64,000 nt of DNA from Pelagerythrobacter marensis (GCF_036700095.1 NZ_CP144918.1:2791001-2855000); one strand, 5' to 3'; positions 43,832 through 53,428 are shown, counted from the stretch's first letter. The notes: generated from the sequence alone by a model not told the origin. Numbers and translations are program-made.

Positions 43832-44821
43832 TCAGATATCGGGGCAGGGAACGCCGCGCTTCTCCAGGATCGGGCGCAGCGCGTAGTAGGCTTCCTTGGT
43901 GCGATGGCTGGGGATCGCCGGGTAGAGGTGATGGATGAAATGGGTTTCCATCCCGATCGAGCCGATATGGCCCAGCCGGCTCTTGAACAGGCGCGTATTG
44001 GTATAGCGGCCCTGCTCCACGCGGGGATGATGCGGCGCCCAGGACAGGTAGAACCGGATGTAGCTGAGGCCGATATGGCGCGGCAGCCACCAGATCAGCG
44101 CCGCCTCTATCGCATATCCGCTCCACGCCATGCCGAACAGCACTGCCATGAAGATCAGTTGCAGCCGGATCGTGTCCTTCAACGAATCCGACGCTTCCTT
44201 CGTGCCCATCTCGTGCAGGATGCGCTTGTAGATGTGGATCGACCCGTCGACGCCCGGCTGGCGGTTGAGCCAGGTCTTGTAGATCGCGTGCCACGGGCCG
44301 TTCGCCCGGTCGGGATAGTCGGGGTCCTTCTCGGGATGGTTGGTGTGATAGTGATGCTCCAGATGCATCAGCCGCGCCATCGAGAACGGGAAGACGATGA
44401 TGATCGTCGAAACCTTGCCCGTCCATTCGTTCAGCCAGCGCCACTTGCTGCCCGGGCGGGCGATGTTCGAATGCATCGCCTCGTGACTGGTGACATAGCC
44501 GCCCACGGCGAACACGGTCGAAAGGACGAATGCCAGCGGCAGGTTCAGCCAGCCCATGATCGCGAGCGGGAAGAAGCTGAGCCAGATCGCGTAACAGGTG
44601 AAGGCGAAGGCGGGATAGATCCACATCTTCCCGCCCTCGAATTGCTTCGCGATCTCGCGCTCTTCCTTGAGCAGCGCGACGCGCGTGTGCCGGTCGAGCG
44701 TCGAATCGCCGGAAAGCGGTATCGCCGGGCTATCGCCGGGCGTCGGCGTGTCGGCTTGCCTGTCGCGGTCGAAACCGCCGCGCTGGTGGAGTTCGCGCGT
44801 TCCGCCGACACCTTCGGTCAC
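43832..44821 (-). CDS. Membrane-bound fatty acid desaturase/hydroxylase family protein
   Basis: A 329-residue integral membrane diiron enzyme. The three histidine boxes are HEAMHSN, HLEHHYHTNH and HFIHHLYP, with an additional HHPRVEQ between. Hydrophobic segments flank the first box. A desaturase or a carotenoid-type hydroxylase would both fit, and the box spacing does not decide between them. The GTG at 44821 overlaps the stop of the small upstream gene (GTGA) and is preferred to an upstream ATG inside that gene. Confidence 0.85.
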   Translation of the reverse strand: MTEGVGGTRELHQRGGFDRDRQADTPTPGDSPAIPLSGDSTLDRHTRVALLKEEREIAKQFEGGKMWIYPAFAFTCYAIWLSFFPLAIMGWLNLPLAFVLSTVFAVGGYVTSHEAMHSNIARPGSKWRWLNEWTGKVSTIIIVFPFSMARLMHLEHHYHTNHPEKDPDYPDRANGPWHAIYKTWLNRQPGVDGSIHIYKRILHEMGTKEASDSLKDTIRLQLIFMAVLFGMAWSGYAIEAALIWWLPRHIGLSYIRFYLSWAPHHPRVEQGRYTNTRLFKSRLGHIGSIGMETHFIHHLYPAIPSHRTKEAYYALRPILEKRGVPCPDI

Positions 44822-45012
44822 AGCCAGCGCCCCTTTATCGTTGCGTAGAGCCCCCATGGGCCGCCGATCAGCAGGCCGAAGCCGATGGGGGACAGGCCGA
44901 GCGGCGGCGTCCAGCCCCAGTAGGCCATCGTCTGCGCGATCAGCGGCGCGATGAAGCCGATGCCGAACAGAAACGGCATGATCTTGAACAGGGACTGCAC
45001 TGCCTTCTGCAT
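44818..45012 (-). CDS. Small membrane protein preceding the desaturase gene
   Basis: A 64-residue protein with two hydrophobic segments (residues 9-33 and 37-57; FLFGIGFIAPLIAQTMA and IGFGLLIGGPWGLYAT). Not recognised. The overlapping stop and start with the desaturase gene indicate co-translation, so it may assist or stabilise that enzyme. A 16-bp palindrome sits immediately upstream. Confidence 0.7.
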   Translation of the reverse strand: MQKAVQSLFKIMPFLFGIGFIAPLIAQTMAYWGWTPPLGLSPIGFGLLIGGPWGLYATIKGRWL

Positions 45013-45019
45013 GGCCGTT

Positions 45020-45035
45020 TACTTAATCTTAAGTA
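45020..45035. promoter_or_regulatory. Perfect palindrome TACTTAATCTTAAGTA upstream of the desaturase operon
   Basis: Arms of 7 bp with a 2-bp spacer, 8 bases upstream of the small membrane protein's ATG. An AT-rich perfect inverted repeat in this GC-rich setting is typical of a repressor operator. No regulator gene is adjacent. Confidence 0.5.
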
Positions 45036-45160
45036 CGTTCGGCCGCAAGCTCGCGTCGATTTCGGTCGGGCTAGCGTCGCATTTCGGTGCATCGCCGGAC
45101 AAAGCGCGCAAAGCGCTGCAGGCCCCCTTGCGCGATGCGCACCACCGCCTATACCTCGTA

Positions 45161-45196
45161 GGCGCAAACGGCCCTGCGAAAGCGGGGCCGTGCGCC
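45161..45196 (+). promoter_or_regulatory. Stable hairpin in the hppA 5' leader
   Basis: GGCGC and ACGGCCC on the left pair with GGGCCGT and GCGCC on the right around a 10-nt loop, with a small bulge. It ends about 40 bases before the hppA start codon. It could be a leader structure or the terminator of an upstream transcript. Confidence 0.4.
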
Positions 45197-45236
45197 AAGA
45201 GAACAAGTATTCTGGGAAAAAAGAGGGGACACGCGC

Positions 45237-47342
45237 GTGAATCTAGTCACGATCGCAATCGCTCTGGGGCTGCTTGCCGTCATCTACGGCATTGTCACCA
45301 GCCGCCAGGTGCTCGGCGCAAATGCCGGTAGCGCAAAAATGCAGGAAATCGCCGGCGCCATTCAGGAAGGCGCACGCGCCTATCTGAACCGCCAGTATAC
45401 CACGATCGCTTTCGTCGGCATCGCCGTCGCCGCGATCGTATGGTATTTCCTCGGCCCGATCTCGGCCATCGGCTTCGTCCTCGGGGCGATCCTGTCGGGC
45501 GTTGCGGGCTTCATCGGCATGAACATTTCGGTCCGGGCCAACGTGCGCACGGCCGCCGCGGCGCAGACCGGGTTGCAGCAGGGGCTCACTCTCGCGTTCC
45601 GCGCGGGCGCGATCACCGGGATGCTGGTGGCCGGCCTCGCCCTGCTCGCGATCGCGGTGTTCTTCTACATCCTGATCGGCCCGATGGCGCTGGCGCCCAA
45701 CGGCCGCGAAGTGATCGACGCGCTGGTTGCGCTTGCCTTCGGCGCCTCGCTGATCTCGATCTTCGCGCGGCTCGGCGGCGGCATCTTCACCAAGGCCGCC
45801 GATGTCGGCGCCGATCTGGTCGGAAAGGTCGAGGCGGGTATCCCGGAGGACGATCCGCGCAATCCCGCGGTGATCGCGGACAATGTGGGCGACAACGTGG
45901 GCGACTGCGCCGGCATGGCCGCCGACCTGTTCGAAACCTATGTCGTCACGGTGGGCGCGACGATGGTGCTCACCGCGCTGCTGCTCACCACCGTGGGCGA
46001 GCTGCTTCTGCCGCTGATGGCCCTGCCGCTGCTGATCGGCGGCGCCTGCATCGTCACCTCGATCATCGGCACTTATTTCGTCCGCCTGGGCGGCGGAACG
46101 AACGTGATGGGGGCGATGTACAAGGGTTTCCTCGTCACCGCCGTTCTGTCGATCCCGGCGATCTGGTTCGTCACCAGCTATGCGCTGGGCGGCGACATGA
46201 ACAGCGTGATCAACCCCGGCACCGACATGGTGCCCTTCAACGGGATGGACCTGTTCTGGTGCTCGATGGTCGGGTTGGCGATCACCGGCCTGATCATCTG
46301 GATCACCGAGTATTACACCGGCACCAATTATCGCCCGGTCCGCTCGATCGCCAAGTCCTCCGAAACCGGCCACGGAACCAACGTGATCCAGGGCCTGGCG
46401 ATCTCGCTGGAGGCGACCGCGCTGCCGACGCTGGTGATCGTGGCGGGCATCGTCATCGCCTACCAGATCGCCGGCCTGATGGGCATCGCCTATGGCGCGA
46501 CCGCCATGCTGGCGCTGGCGGGCATGGTCGTGGCGCTCGACGCCTATGGCCCGGTCACCGACAACGCCGGCGGCATTGCCGAGATGGCGGGCATGGACGA
46601 CAGCGTGCGGGAGAAGACCGATGCGCTCGATGCCGTGGGCAACACGACCAAGGCGGTGACCAAGGGCTATGCCATCGGATCGGCGGGGCTTGCCGCGCTC
46701 GTGCTGTTCGCCGCCTATACTACCGACTTGCGCGAGTTCTTCCCCGATGCCACGGTCGATTTCAGCCTCGAAAATCCCTACGTGATCGTCGGCCTCCTGC
46801 TCGGCGCGCTGCTGCCTTATCTGTTCGGCGCGATGGGCATGACCGCGGTCGGCCGCGCGGCGGGCGACGTGGTGAAGGACGTGCGCGAACAGTTCGCCGC
46901 CGATCCGGGCATCATGGCCGGCACCAGCCGCCCCGATTATGCCCGCACGGTCGACCTGGTGACCAAGGCCGCGATCAAGGAAATGATCGTGCCTTCGCTG
47001 CTGCCGGTGCTGGCGCCGATCGTCGTCTATTTCGCGATCACCCTGATCGCGGGGCAGGACAACGGCTTCGCCGCATTGGGCGCGCTGCTGCTGGGCGTGA
47101 TCGTCGGCGGGCTTTTCGTCGCGATTTCCATGACCGCCGGCGGCGGCGCATGGGACAATGCGAAGAAGTACATCGAAGACGGCAACCACGGCGGCAAGGG
47201 CTCGGAGGCTCACAAGGCCGCGGTGACCGGCGATACGGTGGGCGATCCCTACAAGGATACGGCCGGCCCGGCGGTGAACCCGATGATCAAGATCACCAAC
47301 ATCGTGGCGCTCCTCCTGCTCGCGGCCCTCGCCGCGGCCTGA
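45237..47342 (+). CDS. hppA: K+-insensitive proton-translocating pyrophosphatase
   Basis: A 701-residue membrane pyrophosphatase with about 16 hydrophobic segments. The catalytic loop has [20 protein letters not shown] and [19 protein letters not shown]. In [18 protein letters not shown] the lysine (K472) replaces the alanine of K+-dependent enzymes, marking the K+-insensitive, H+-pumping class. It couples PPi hydrolysis to proton export into the periplasm. GTG start with GAGGGG upstream; it stands alone with its own leader and a downstream hairpin. Confidence 0.95.
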   Translation: MNLVTIAIALGLLAVIYGIVTSRQVLGANAGSAKMQEIAGAIQEGARAYLNRQYTTIAFVGIAVAAIVWYFLGPISAIGFVLGAILSGVAGFIGMNISVRANVRTAAAAQTGLQQGLTLAFRAGAITGMLVAGLALLAIAVFFYILIGPMALAPNGREVIDALVALAFGASLISIFARLGGGIFTKAADVGADLVGKVEAGIPEDDPRNPAVIADNVGDNVGDCAGMAADLFETYVVTVGATMVLTALLLTTVGELLLPLMALPLLIGGACIVTSIIGTYFVRLGGGTNVMGAMYKGFLVTAVLSIPAIWFVTSYALGGDMNSVINPGTDMVPFNGMDLFWCSMVGLAITGLIIWITEYYTGTNYRPVRSIAKSSETGHGTNVIQGLAISLEATALPTLVIVAGIVIAYQIAGLMGIAYGATAMLALAGMVVALDAYGPVTDNAGGIAEMAGMDDSVREKTDALDAVGNTTKAVTKGYAIGSAGLAALVLFAAYTTDLREFFPDATVDFSLENPYVIVGLLLGALLPYLFGAMGMTAVGRAAGDVVKDVREQFAADPGIMAGTSRPDYARTVDLVTKAAIKEMIVPSLLPVLAPIVVYFAITLIAGQDNGFAALGALLLGVIVGGLFVAISMTAGGGAWDNAKKYIEDGNHGGKGSEAHKAAVTGDTVGDPYKDTAGPAVNPMIKITNIVALLLLAALAAA

Positions 47343-47370
47343 AAGGCGCCCGTTCGGCCTGCATGATCGA

Positions 47371-47403
47371 GGGGCACGGAACCGGCCGGGTTTCGTGCCC
47401 CTT
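47371..47403 (+). terminator. Hairpin after hppA
   Basis: AGGGGCACG (47371-47379) pairs with CGTGCCCCT (47395-47403) with a 15-nt loop that can fold further. Only a short TT follows, so it is a likely but not certain intrinsic terminator. Confidence 0.6.
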
Positions 47404-47482
47404 CGCCGTTAAGCCTTCCTAAGCACCCGCCTGCTAACCCGCGCATGCGGCGATCCGTGCCGCGGATTTCGAAGGTTAACGC

Positions 47483-48655
47483 GTGGTCAGCGCTTCACTC
47501 GAACGCCAGCATCCGTCGGCCGTGCCTGGGCGCGCGAACCGCACCGATTCGTCCGGCACGGTCTTCGCTGCGGTCGACCGGCGCGATCTCGAAAGCGCCA
47601 TCGCGCTCGCCGAATGGGACGATCTGGCGCGGGATACGGGCGAGCCCAATCCGTTCTACGAGCACTGGAGCCTTTTGCCCGCGCTGGATGCGTTCGGGGA
47701 GCGGGCGGCCTGCACGCTCATGGTCCTGCGCTGCGAGGGGCGGCTCTGCGGGCTGATCCCGCTGGCCCGGGCAGCCGGCTATTACGGCTACCCCCTCCCC
47801 CATCTCGCCAACTGGAGCCACGACAATCTGTTCGTCGGCAATCCCCTGGTTCGCCGCGGGTACGAGGAACGTTTCTGGCGCGAGCTGCTCGATCATGCCG
47901 ATGCCGCGCCGGGTGGTGCGCTGTTCCTCCATCTCGACCGACTGGCCGAGGACGGGCCGCTGTTCGCCGCCCTCGCCCGCATAGTCGGCGAGCAAGGCCG
48001 CGCATGGGCGGTCGTCCAGCGCGAAGAACGCGCGATGCTGCAATCGGACCTGTCGCCGCAGGCCTATTTCGAACGCGCTCTCAACGGCAAGAAGCGCAAG
48101 GAACTGCGCCGGCAGGACAAGCGCCTGGCCGACGAAGGCACGCGAGGGTTCGAGCGGCGCGACGACGAGGCCGGACTGGACCGGTGGATCGAGCAGTTCC
48201 TGGCCCTGGAGAAAGCGGGCTGGAAGGGGCGCAACGGCTCCGCCCTGGCCGACGATCCGCGGACGCGTGGCTGGTTCGTGCAGACCATGCGCGGCGCGGC
48301 GGCGCACGGCCGGCTCGAACGGCTCAGCCTGACGCTCGACGGCGCACCGATCGCGATGCTGGCCAATTTCATTGCCCCGCCCGGCGCCTTCAGCTTCAAG
48401 ACCGCTTACGACGAACGCTTCGCCCGCTATTCGCCCGGGGTGCTCCTCCAGCGCGAGAACCTCGACCTGCTGACCCGCGACGGGATCGCCTGGTGCGATA
48501 GCTGCGCGGCGGCGGACCATCCGATGATCGAGCGCATCTGGCGCGAGAAGCGCGCCATGGTGCGGGTCAACCTGGCCATCGGCGGCAAGCTGCGCCGCAC
48601 GGTCTTCCGCCAGGTCCTGCGGGCAGAACTCGCGCGTCAGTCCAGGAGTAGGTGA
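47483..48655 (+). CDS. CelD/BcsL-type GNAT-fold acetyltransferase
   Basis: A 390-residue protein of the CelD/BcsL family (Acetyltransf_6 fold), often linked to polysaccharide or lipid acylation. Typical features are the N-terminal WDDLARDTGEPNPFYEHW, the central NGKKRKELRRQDKRLADEG, then LEKAGWKGRNGSAL and the C-terminal FSFKTAYDERFARYSPGVLL. GTG start with GAAGG six bases before. It is followed four bases later by the cupin-like gene, so the two are probably co-transcribed. Confidence 0.85.
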   Translation: MVSASLERQHPSAVPGRANRTDSSGTVFAAVDRRDLESAIALAEWDDLARDTGEPNPFYEHWSLLPALDAFGERAACTLMVLRCEGRLCGLIPLARAAGYYGYPLPHLANWSHDNLFVGNPLVRRGYEERFWRELLDHADAAPGGALFLHLDRLAEDGPLFAALARIVGEQGRAWAVVQREERAMLQSDLSPQAYFERALNGKKRKELRRQDKRLADEGTRGFERRDDEAGLDRWIEQFLALEKAGWKGRNGSALADDPRTRGWFVQTMRGAAAHGRLERLSLTLDGAPIAMLANFIAPPGAFSFKTAYDERFARYSPGVLLQRENLDLLTRDGIAWCDSCAAADHPMIERIWREKRAMVRVNLAIGGKLRRTVFRQVLRAELARQSRSR

Positions 48656-48658
48656 ACG

Positions 48659-49546
48659 ATGGGTATCCAGTCCCCGATCGGCCCTGGTGCCGCCGGCGAG
48701 AGCCACGGCCCGGTGTTCGGCGAAGCCGCCCGCGCGCAGTTCGCCGCGTCCTATCCCGAAACGCCGCATGTTCTGCCGCATGGCCTGGGCCACCACCATC
48801 TGCTGACGCTGGACGCGCTGGCGGCGCTTGCCGGGCGGCTTCCCGAGAGCGCGATCGAATACAACCGCGGCGATCTGCCGGTCGGGGTCGACGGCAAGCC
48901 GGAAGGCACCGGCCTGTCGATCGAGGAAACGATCCGCCACATCGCGCGCAGCAACAGCTGGGCCGTGCTCAAGAACGTCGAACAGGTGCCCGAATACGAG
49001 GCGCTCCTGCTTTCGCTGCTGGGCGAAATCCGCCCGCAGATCGAGGCCCGGACCGGGGCGATGCTGCGCCCCCAGGGGTTCGTCTTCATTTCCAGCCCGA
49101 ACGCCGTCACCCCCTATCACTTCGATCCCGAGCACAACATTCTGCTGCAACTGGCCGGCAGCAAGACGATGACCCAGTTCCCCGCCGGCGACGACCGCTT
49201 CGCGCCCGACACCGTTCACGAATCCTATCACGCGGGCGGCGCGCGCGAGCTGACCTGGCACGACGAGCTGATGGAAGGCGGCCGCGCCTTCGCGATCGGA
49301 CCGGGCGAAGCGGTCTACGTTCCGGTCATGGCCCCGCATTTCGTTCGCAACGGCCCGGAAAGCTCGATCTCGCTGTCGATCACCTGGCGCAGCGACTGGA
49401 GTTTCGCCGAGGCCGATGCGCGCGGGTTCAACCGCGTGCTGCGCCGCATCGGGTTGCGCCCGGCCGCGCCGGGGCGCTGGCCGGCGACGAACAAGGGCAA
49501 GGCGCTTGCGTATCGCGCGCTGCGCAGGCTGGGCATGACCGGTTGA
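48659..49546 (+). CDS. JmjC/cupin-like protein
   Basis: A 295-residue cupin of the JmjC-like class. The iron site is probably the H-x-D in TPYHFDPEHNILLQLAG together with a distal histidine near VMAPHFVRNGPESS, which also fits the 2-oxoglutarate fold. Proteins of this type are sometimes annotated as transcriptional regulators but no DNA-binding domain is seen. It directly follows the CelD-type gene, so hydroxylation or acylation of a shared target is conceivable. Confidence 0.78.
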   Translation: MGIQSPIGPGAAGESHGPVFGEAARAQFAASYPETPHVLPHGLGHHHLLTLDALAALAGRLPESAIEYNRGDLPVGVDGKPEGTGLSIEETIRHIARSNSWAVLKNVEQVPEYEALLLSLLGEIRPQIEARTGAMLRPQGFVFISSPNAVTPYHFDPEHNILLQLAGSKTMTQFPAGDDRFAPDTVHESYHAGGARELTWHDELMEGGRAFAIGPGEAVYVPVMAPHFVRNGPESSISLSITWRSDWSFAEADARGFNRVLRRIGLRPAAPGRWPATNKGKALAYRALRRLGMTG

Positions 49547-49578
49547 CCGCGCCCCGCGGGCACCGCAAAGCGCAGGAC

Positions 49579-50496
49579 ATGACCGAACAGCCCACCCCCG
49601 CGACTCTCGTAACCGATCTCGTCGAACTGCTCACCGTCTCGCCCGCCGGGACGGGCATGTTCGAAGGGCGCGCGCAAAAGGGCGGGGTCGGCCGGGTCTT
49701 CGGCGGCCAGGTCGTCGCCCAGGCGCTCCAGGCAGCCCAGGCGAGCGCGCCCGAAGGCATGGTCGCCCATTCGCTCCACGCCTATTTCCTGCGCGGCGGG
49801 CGCGAGGGTGCGGCGACCGGCTATCGGGTCGAGGCCGATTTCGACGGCCGCAGCTTCGCCAACCGCCGCGTGGTCGCGAGCCAGGCCGACCCGGAGCGCG
49901 GCGAGACGCCGATCCTGAACCTCATCGCCAGCTTCCAGCGGCCGGAGGACGGGCTGTCGCACGACGACTATACGATGCCCGACGTCGCGCCGCCCGAAGA
50001 TCTTCCCACCGATATGGAACAGCGCCGCCGCTTCGTCGAACAGATGGGCGAGCTGAGCGAAGCGCAGCGCGCGCTGATGCTGCGCCCCCGCGCGATCGAA
50101 ATGCGCACGGCCGACAGCCTGCACTGGATGAACAGCGATCCGCGCCCGCCGCATGCCCATTCGTGGTTCCGCGCCGCCGCCCCGCTGCCCGACGATCCGG
50201 CGCTGCACCGGGCGGTCATCGCCTATGCGAGCGACTATACCCTGCTGGGCACGAGCGCCCTGCCCCACGGCATCAGCTGGGCGCGCGGGGAAATGGTGGG
50301 GGCGAGCCTCGACCACGCGATCTGGTTCCATCGCCCGGCGCGAGCCGACGAATGGCTGCTCTACGCAACCGACAGCCCGTGGAGCGGCAATGGCCGCGGG
50401 TTCAACCGCGGGCGAATCTTCGACCGCTCGGGCAAGCTGGTGGCGAGCGTGGCGCAGGAAGGCATGATCCGAAAGCGCAAGGAAAAAGCCGCCTGA
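49579..50496 (+). CDS. tesB: Acyl-CoA thioesterase II
   Basis: A 305-residue double-hotdog thioesterase. The N-domain has RVFGGQVVAQALQAA and HSLHAYFLRGG, and the C-domain has HRAVIAYASDYTLLGTSALPHG, LDHAIWFHRP and NGRGFNRGRIFDRSGKLVASVAQEG, the TesB signature with the catalytic aspartate and the glutamine of VAQEG. It hydrolyses medium- to long-chain acyl-CoA. The ATG at 49579 gives the family length. Confidence 0.93.
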   Translation: MTEQPTPATLVTDLVELLTVSPAGTGMFEGRAQKGGVGRVFGGQVVAQALQAAQASAPEGMVAHSLHAYFLRGGREGAATGYRVEADFDGRSFANRRVVASQADPERGETPILNLIASFQRPEDGLSHDDYTMPDVAPPEDLPTDMEQRRRFVEQMGELSEAQRALMLRPRAIEMRTADSLHWMNSDPRPPHAHSWFRAAAPLPDDPALHRAVIAYASDYTLLGTSALPHGISWARGEMVGASLDHAIWFHRPARADEWLLYATDSPWSGNGRGFNRGRIFDRSGKLVASVAQEGMIRKRKEKAA

Positions 50497-50937
50497 ATCG
50501 CGCCCGGGCGTTGACACTCGAGGGGGTATTTGTGCGCTGTGACCTTTGCCGGCGGGGCCGTGTGTCCCGCGTTCGCCACGATCCCGGCGGAGATCGATAA
50601 ACGCATATATATCAACAGTTTGAAGGCCGCTCTTCGGTTGCCGAAAGGCGCAATCGCGCGGCCGGGAGTCCGCCCCGAACGCGGCCCTGCCGGCGGCCGC
50701 CTGTGACCTTTCCGAAACGCGGTCACACCGCCGTGTGACCTTCCGGCCCGGCCGCCCCGCGCACTGCCCGGGGCGCGGCCGGAACGAGCAGGGGAAGGAG
50801 GCGGTGAATCGTGCCATCGGCGAGTTTAAGGCAGATTTTCGCCGTGTAGGAAAGCGATTTTGTCGCACCCCGGGAAAGGCGCCTTTCCGCCCCGTTCCGC
50901 TCGCCCGAGCCCGGCGAAGGAAAGGCTTGGCGGATAC
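50497..50937. other. Non-coding gap with GTGACC repeats and a perfect hairpin
   Basis: No convincing gene. TGTGACCTT occurs near 50538, 50702 and 50735. GGTCACAC (50721-50728) and GTGTGACC (50733-50740) form a perfect 8-bp inverted repeat with a 4-nt spacer. TTGACA at 50511-50516 lacks a good -10. A short frame through 50735-50995 runs across a terminator and is unlikely to be real. Confidence 0.5.
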
Positions 50938-50966
50938 AAAAAAGGCCCCGAAAAACGAGGCCTTTT
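50937..50966 (-). terminator. Intrinsic terminator for the GGDEF/EAL gene
   Basis: On the minus strand AAAAGGCC (50966-50959) and GGCCTTTT (50947-50940) form a stem with an 11-nt loop, followed by a seven-T run. It lies about 120 bp downstream of the CHASE2-GGDEF-EAL gene. The remaining bases to 51088 hold no gene. Confidence 0.85.
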
Positions 50967-51088
50967 CCATGTTAAATCAACAGGATCTCAATTGAAGACC
51001 CATTCCCAGAACCAAGACCATTCCATCGGCTATCTCCTTCTGCGAAATGCAGAGGAGAATTACGTTAACCATGATTGTTTGTAAAGTA

Positions 51089-53428
51089 TTAACCAAACCT
51101 GTCGCGTATCATCGGGCTATCCCTTTGTAATGTCAGTATCTCTTGCAAATGGCTCAGCGTTACCGGGCGCGAGATGTAATACCCCTGCCCGATGTCGCAG
51201 CCCATTTCCCGCAGGAACATGTAAGTCTCGCGATCCTCGATCCCTTCCGCCACAGATGTCAGCCCGGCATCGCGGGCAAGCCGGATGACGTTTGCGACAA
51301 TGGCATGCGCGGTATCCGAACGGTGCGCATCGCGAACGAAAATCTGGTCGATCTTGATCTCGTCGAACGGCAATTCGAACATCGCTTCGAGATTGGCGCT
51401 CGCCACGCCGAAATCGTCCATCGACAGGCTTACGCCGAGCCGCCTGATCTGCTCGAAGACCTCGCGCGCCGCCGAAAAGTCCTCGATCCGCGCGGTTTCG
51501 GTCACCTCTATCGTCAGCTTCGCGGGATCGACCGAATGCATTGCCAGGCTCTTCTCGATCAGTTCGGCGATCCGGCTATCGACGAACTGGATGGCCGACA
51601 CGTTCACCGACATGCGCGGATAGTGGTCGCTTCTGCCGAGCGTCTCGGCCGCGTCGAGGCTCTTGGCCAGGATGCGTTTGGTCAGTTCGTCGAGCCGGCC
51701 GACGCGTTCGCACTGGAGGATGAAGCGCGAGGGCGCAACTTCGCCGTGCTCCTCGTCGACCCACCGGGCCAGCGCCTCGACCCCGACGAACTGCCCGCTG
51801 CGCAAGTCCACCTGGGGCTGCAGCTTGATCGAGATGCGGTCGTCCGACAGCGCGCTTTCGAGCCGTGCCTGCAACGAATAGTCCCATTCCTCGCTGTCGG
51901 CGGCGAAATCGGAGATGATGAACACCGGGCGATAGGCCTCGCGCGCCTGGTCGGCCGCAGAGATCGCCGCGCTCAGGCGGGTCGAGACGGACCGTTCCTG
52001 CGATTCGTCGACCCCGATGGTCATCGACACGTCGAGCACGCGCTGCGAAACGGTGATCGATTGCGATGCGACGGCCCGCAGACCTTCGAGGTGTTCCTGA
52101 AGATCGTTGTATTCGTCGCTTTTGACGAGGAACGCGAAATACTTGCCGCCATCGTAATAGATCGTCGTGCGGGTATCGCCGAGTGCCAGCCGCGATGCCA
52201 GTTGGCGGAGGTAGCGCGCCTGGTCGGATGGCCCGAGAGTCGCGAAGACGGCGTCGAGGCGCGCGATCTTGGCGACGACGATCGACGTCCTGTCACCCGG
52301 ATATTCGGCGAAGTCCCGCTGCAGCGCCACGAAGTTCGGCAGCCCGCTTCGCGATTCGACGAACAAGTGCCGCCGCTTGAAGTTCACCGTCGATCGCTGC
52401 GCTGCATAGACCAGTGCGAGGACCAGCGTTTCGCCGAACAGTGCGCGAATCCCGAAATATGCGGTCGCCACGAATGTTCCGGCCAGTGCGGCAATCCAGA
52501 AGAGATAGAATATCCGTCTGGGTGTCGTCCGCCTGAAAACGATCACTCCGATCAGCAGGCTCAACCCGAAAGCGCCGATCATCCAGAACCAGTCCAGATT
52601 CTGGCCGGTGCCGCGCAAGGCCGTTTCGGCCGCAAGAATATGGACGAAGCTCGACGGGCCGAACGCATACCCCGGGATCTTCACGATCCTTGCCTCGGCT
52701 CCCGCCGGTCCCAAAACGACCGTCTTGCCGGCAAGCGCGGCGGCGTCCGCTGCTCCCTGTTCCAGCGCAGCGAGCTTGTATCGCGGGATTTGATCCCGAT
52801 CGATCGAGTAGTCCAGAGATATCGTTTCCTGAGAGTGTGGGCTTGCTGCCAGAGCCTTCCACATCGCCGGTAATGTGACCGTACCGTCGGAATACGATCC
52901 ATCGAGAATCCATACAAATCCGAGAAAATCGGCTCGGTAGTCACTACTGACGACGGAGACGCCTCGTTCGAAAAACGGGTCCCCGTTCTGTGGTAGCGGC
53001 CCCGCTGAAAAGCCGGGCTGAAAGACTCTCGTCAGCACGATCCTGTCCGCCGCGCGAACCAGTTGTTCGTGCAGTTGCCTATCGAGCTCGGGGGAGTTGC
53101 TGCGCTGGATGGGCATGTCGATGAAAATCCGGTCGACCCCAAGATCGAGCAAATGGCGCAGGGATCGAAGAAGATGCTCGTTATCTACGGATTCCCTATC
53201 AAGGTCGGGCGCGGCGCCGACCTCGACGAAGACGATATCGGAACTGGGGGGACGATTGAACAGCTTCGCCTGGAGCGACCAGGCGGTGATGTCGACTGGT
53301 CGGAGTAGCGTTGACACGCCGACCAGCATGGCCAGGCCAATGGCGATGGCCGCATGGCGCACCCGCTCGGATGCAATCAGTTTTCGTGCCAGTGGCAACA
53401 AAGCAGCAATCCTTACTCGTCGCTGCAA
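51089..53428 (-). CDS. CHASE2 sensor with degenerate GGDEF and EAL domain
   Basis: A 779-residue membrane protein. One transmembrane segment (25-43), a periplasmic CHASE2 sensor (45-275), three membrane segments (280-343), then GGDEF (355-505) and EAL (515-765). The GGDEF site reads YYDGGKYF, so it cannot make c-di-GMP. The EAL half keeps E551 (EALARW), N609, E644, D671/D672 (MDDFG), K692, E728 and Q747, so it should be an active phosphodiesterase. Its loop 6 (DDFGVASANL) departs from the usual DDFGTG. The start is a TTG with no clear ribosome site; a downstream GTG is possible. Confidence 0.88.
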   Translation of the reverse strand: MQRRVRIAALLPLARKLIASERVRHAAIAIGLAMLVGVSTLLRPVDITAWSLQAKLFNRPPSSDIVFVEVGAAPDLDRESVDNEHLLRSLRHLLDLGVDRIFIDMPIQRSNSPELDRQLHEQLVRAADRIVLTRVFQPGFSAGPLPQNGDPFFERGVSVVSSDYRADFLGFVWILDGSYSDGTVTLPAMWKALAASPHSQETISLDYSIDRDQIPRYKLAALEQGAADAAALAGKTVVLGPAGAEARIVKIPGYAFGPSSFVHILAAETALRGTGQNLDWFWMIGAFGLSLLIGVIVFRRTTPRRIFYLFWIAALAGTFVATAYFGIRALFGETLVLALVYAAQRSTVNFKRRHLFVESRSGLPNFVALQRDFAEYPGDRTSIVVAKIARLDAVFATLGPSDQARYLRQLASRLALGDTRTTIYYDGGKYFAFLVKSDEYNDLQEHLEGLRAVASQSITVSQRVLDVSMTIGVDESQERSVSTRLSAAISAADQAREAYRPVFIISDFAADSEEWDYSLQARLESALSDDRISIKLQPQVDLRSGQFVGVEALARWVDEEHGEVAPSRFILQCERVGRLDELTKRILAKSLDAAETLGRSDHYPRMSVNVSAIQFVDSRIAELIEKSLAMHSVDPAKLTIEVTETARIEDFSAAREVFEQIRRLGVSLSMDDFGVASANLEAMFELPFDEIKIDQIFVRDAHRSDTAHAIVANVIRLARDAGLTSVAEGIEDRETYMFLREMGCDIGQGYYISRPVTLSHLQEILTLQRDSPMIRDRFG

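Noticed and set aside
45243-47213. Long minus-strand open frame opposite hppA
   Set aside because: Low-complexity, histidine- and arginine-rich product complementary to a clear membrane pyrophosphatase; GC-rich codon use creates such antisense frames.
50735-50995. Small plus-strand frame in the tesB-EAL gap
   Set aside because: It crosses an intrinsic terminator and lacks a ribosome site or a recognisable product.
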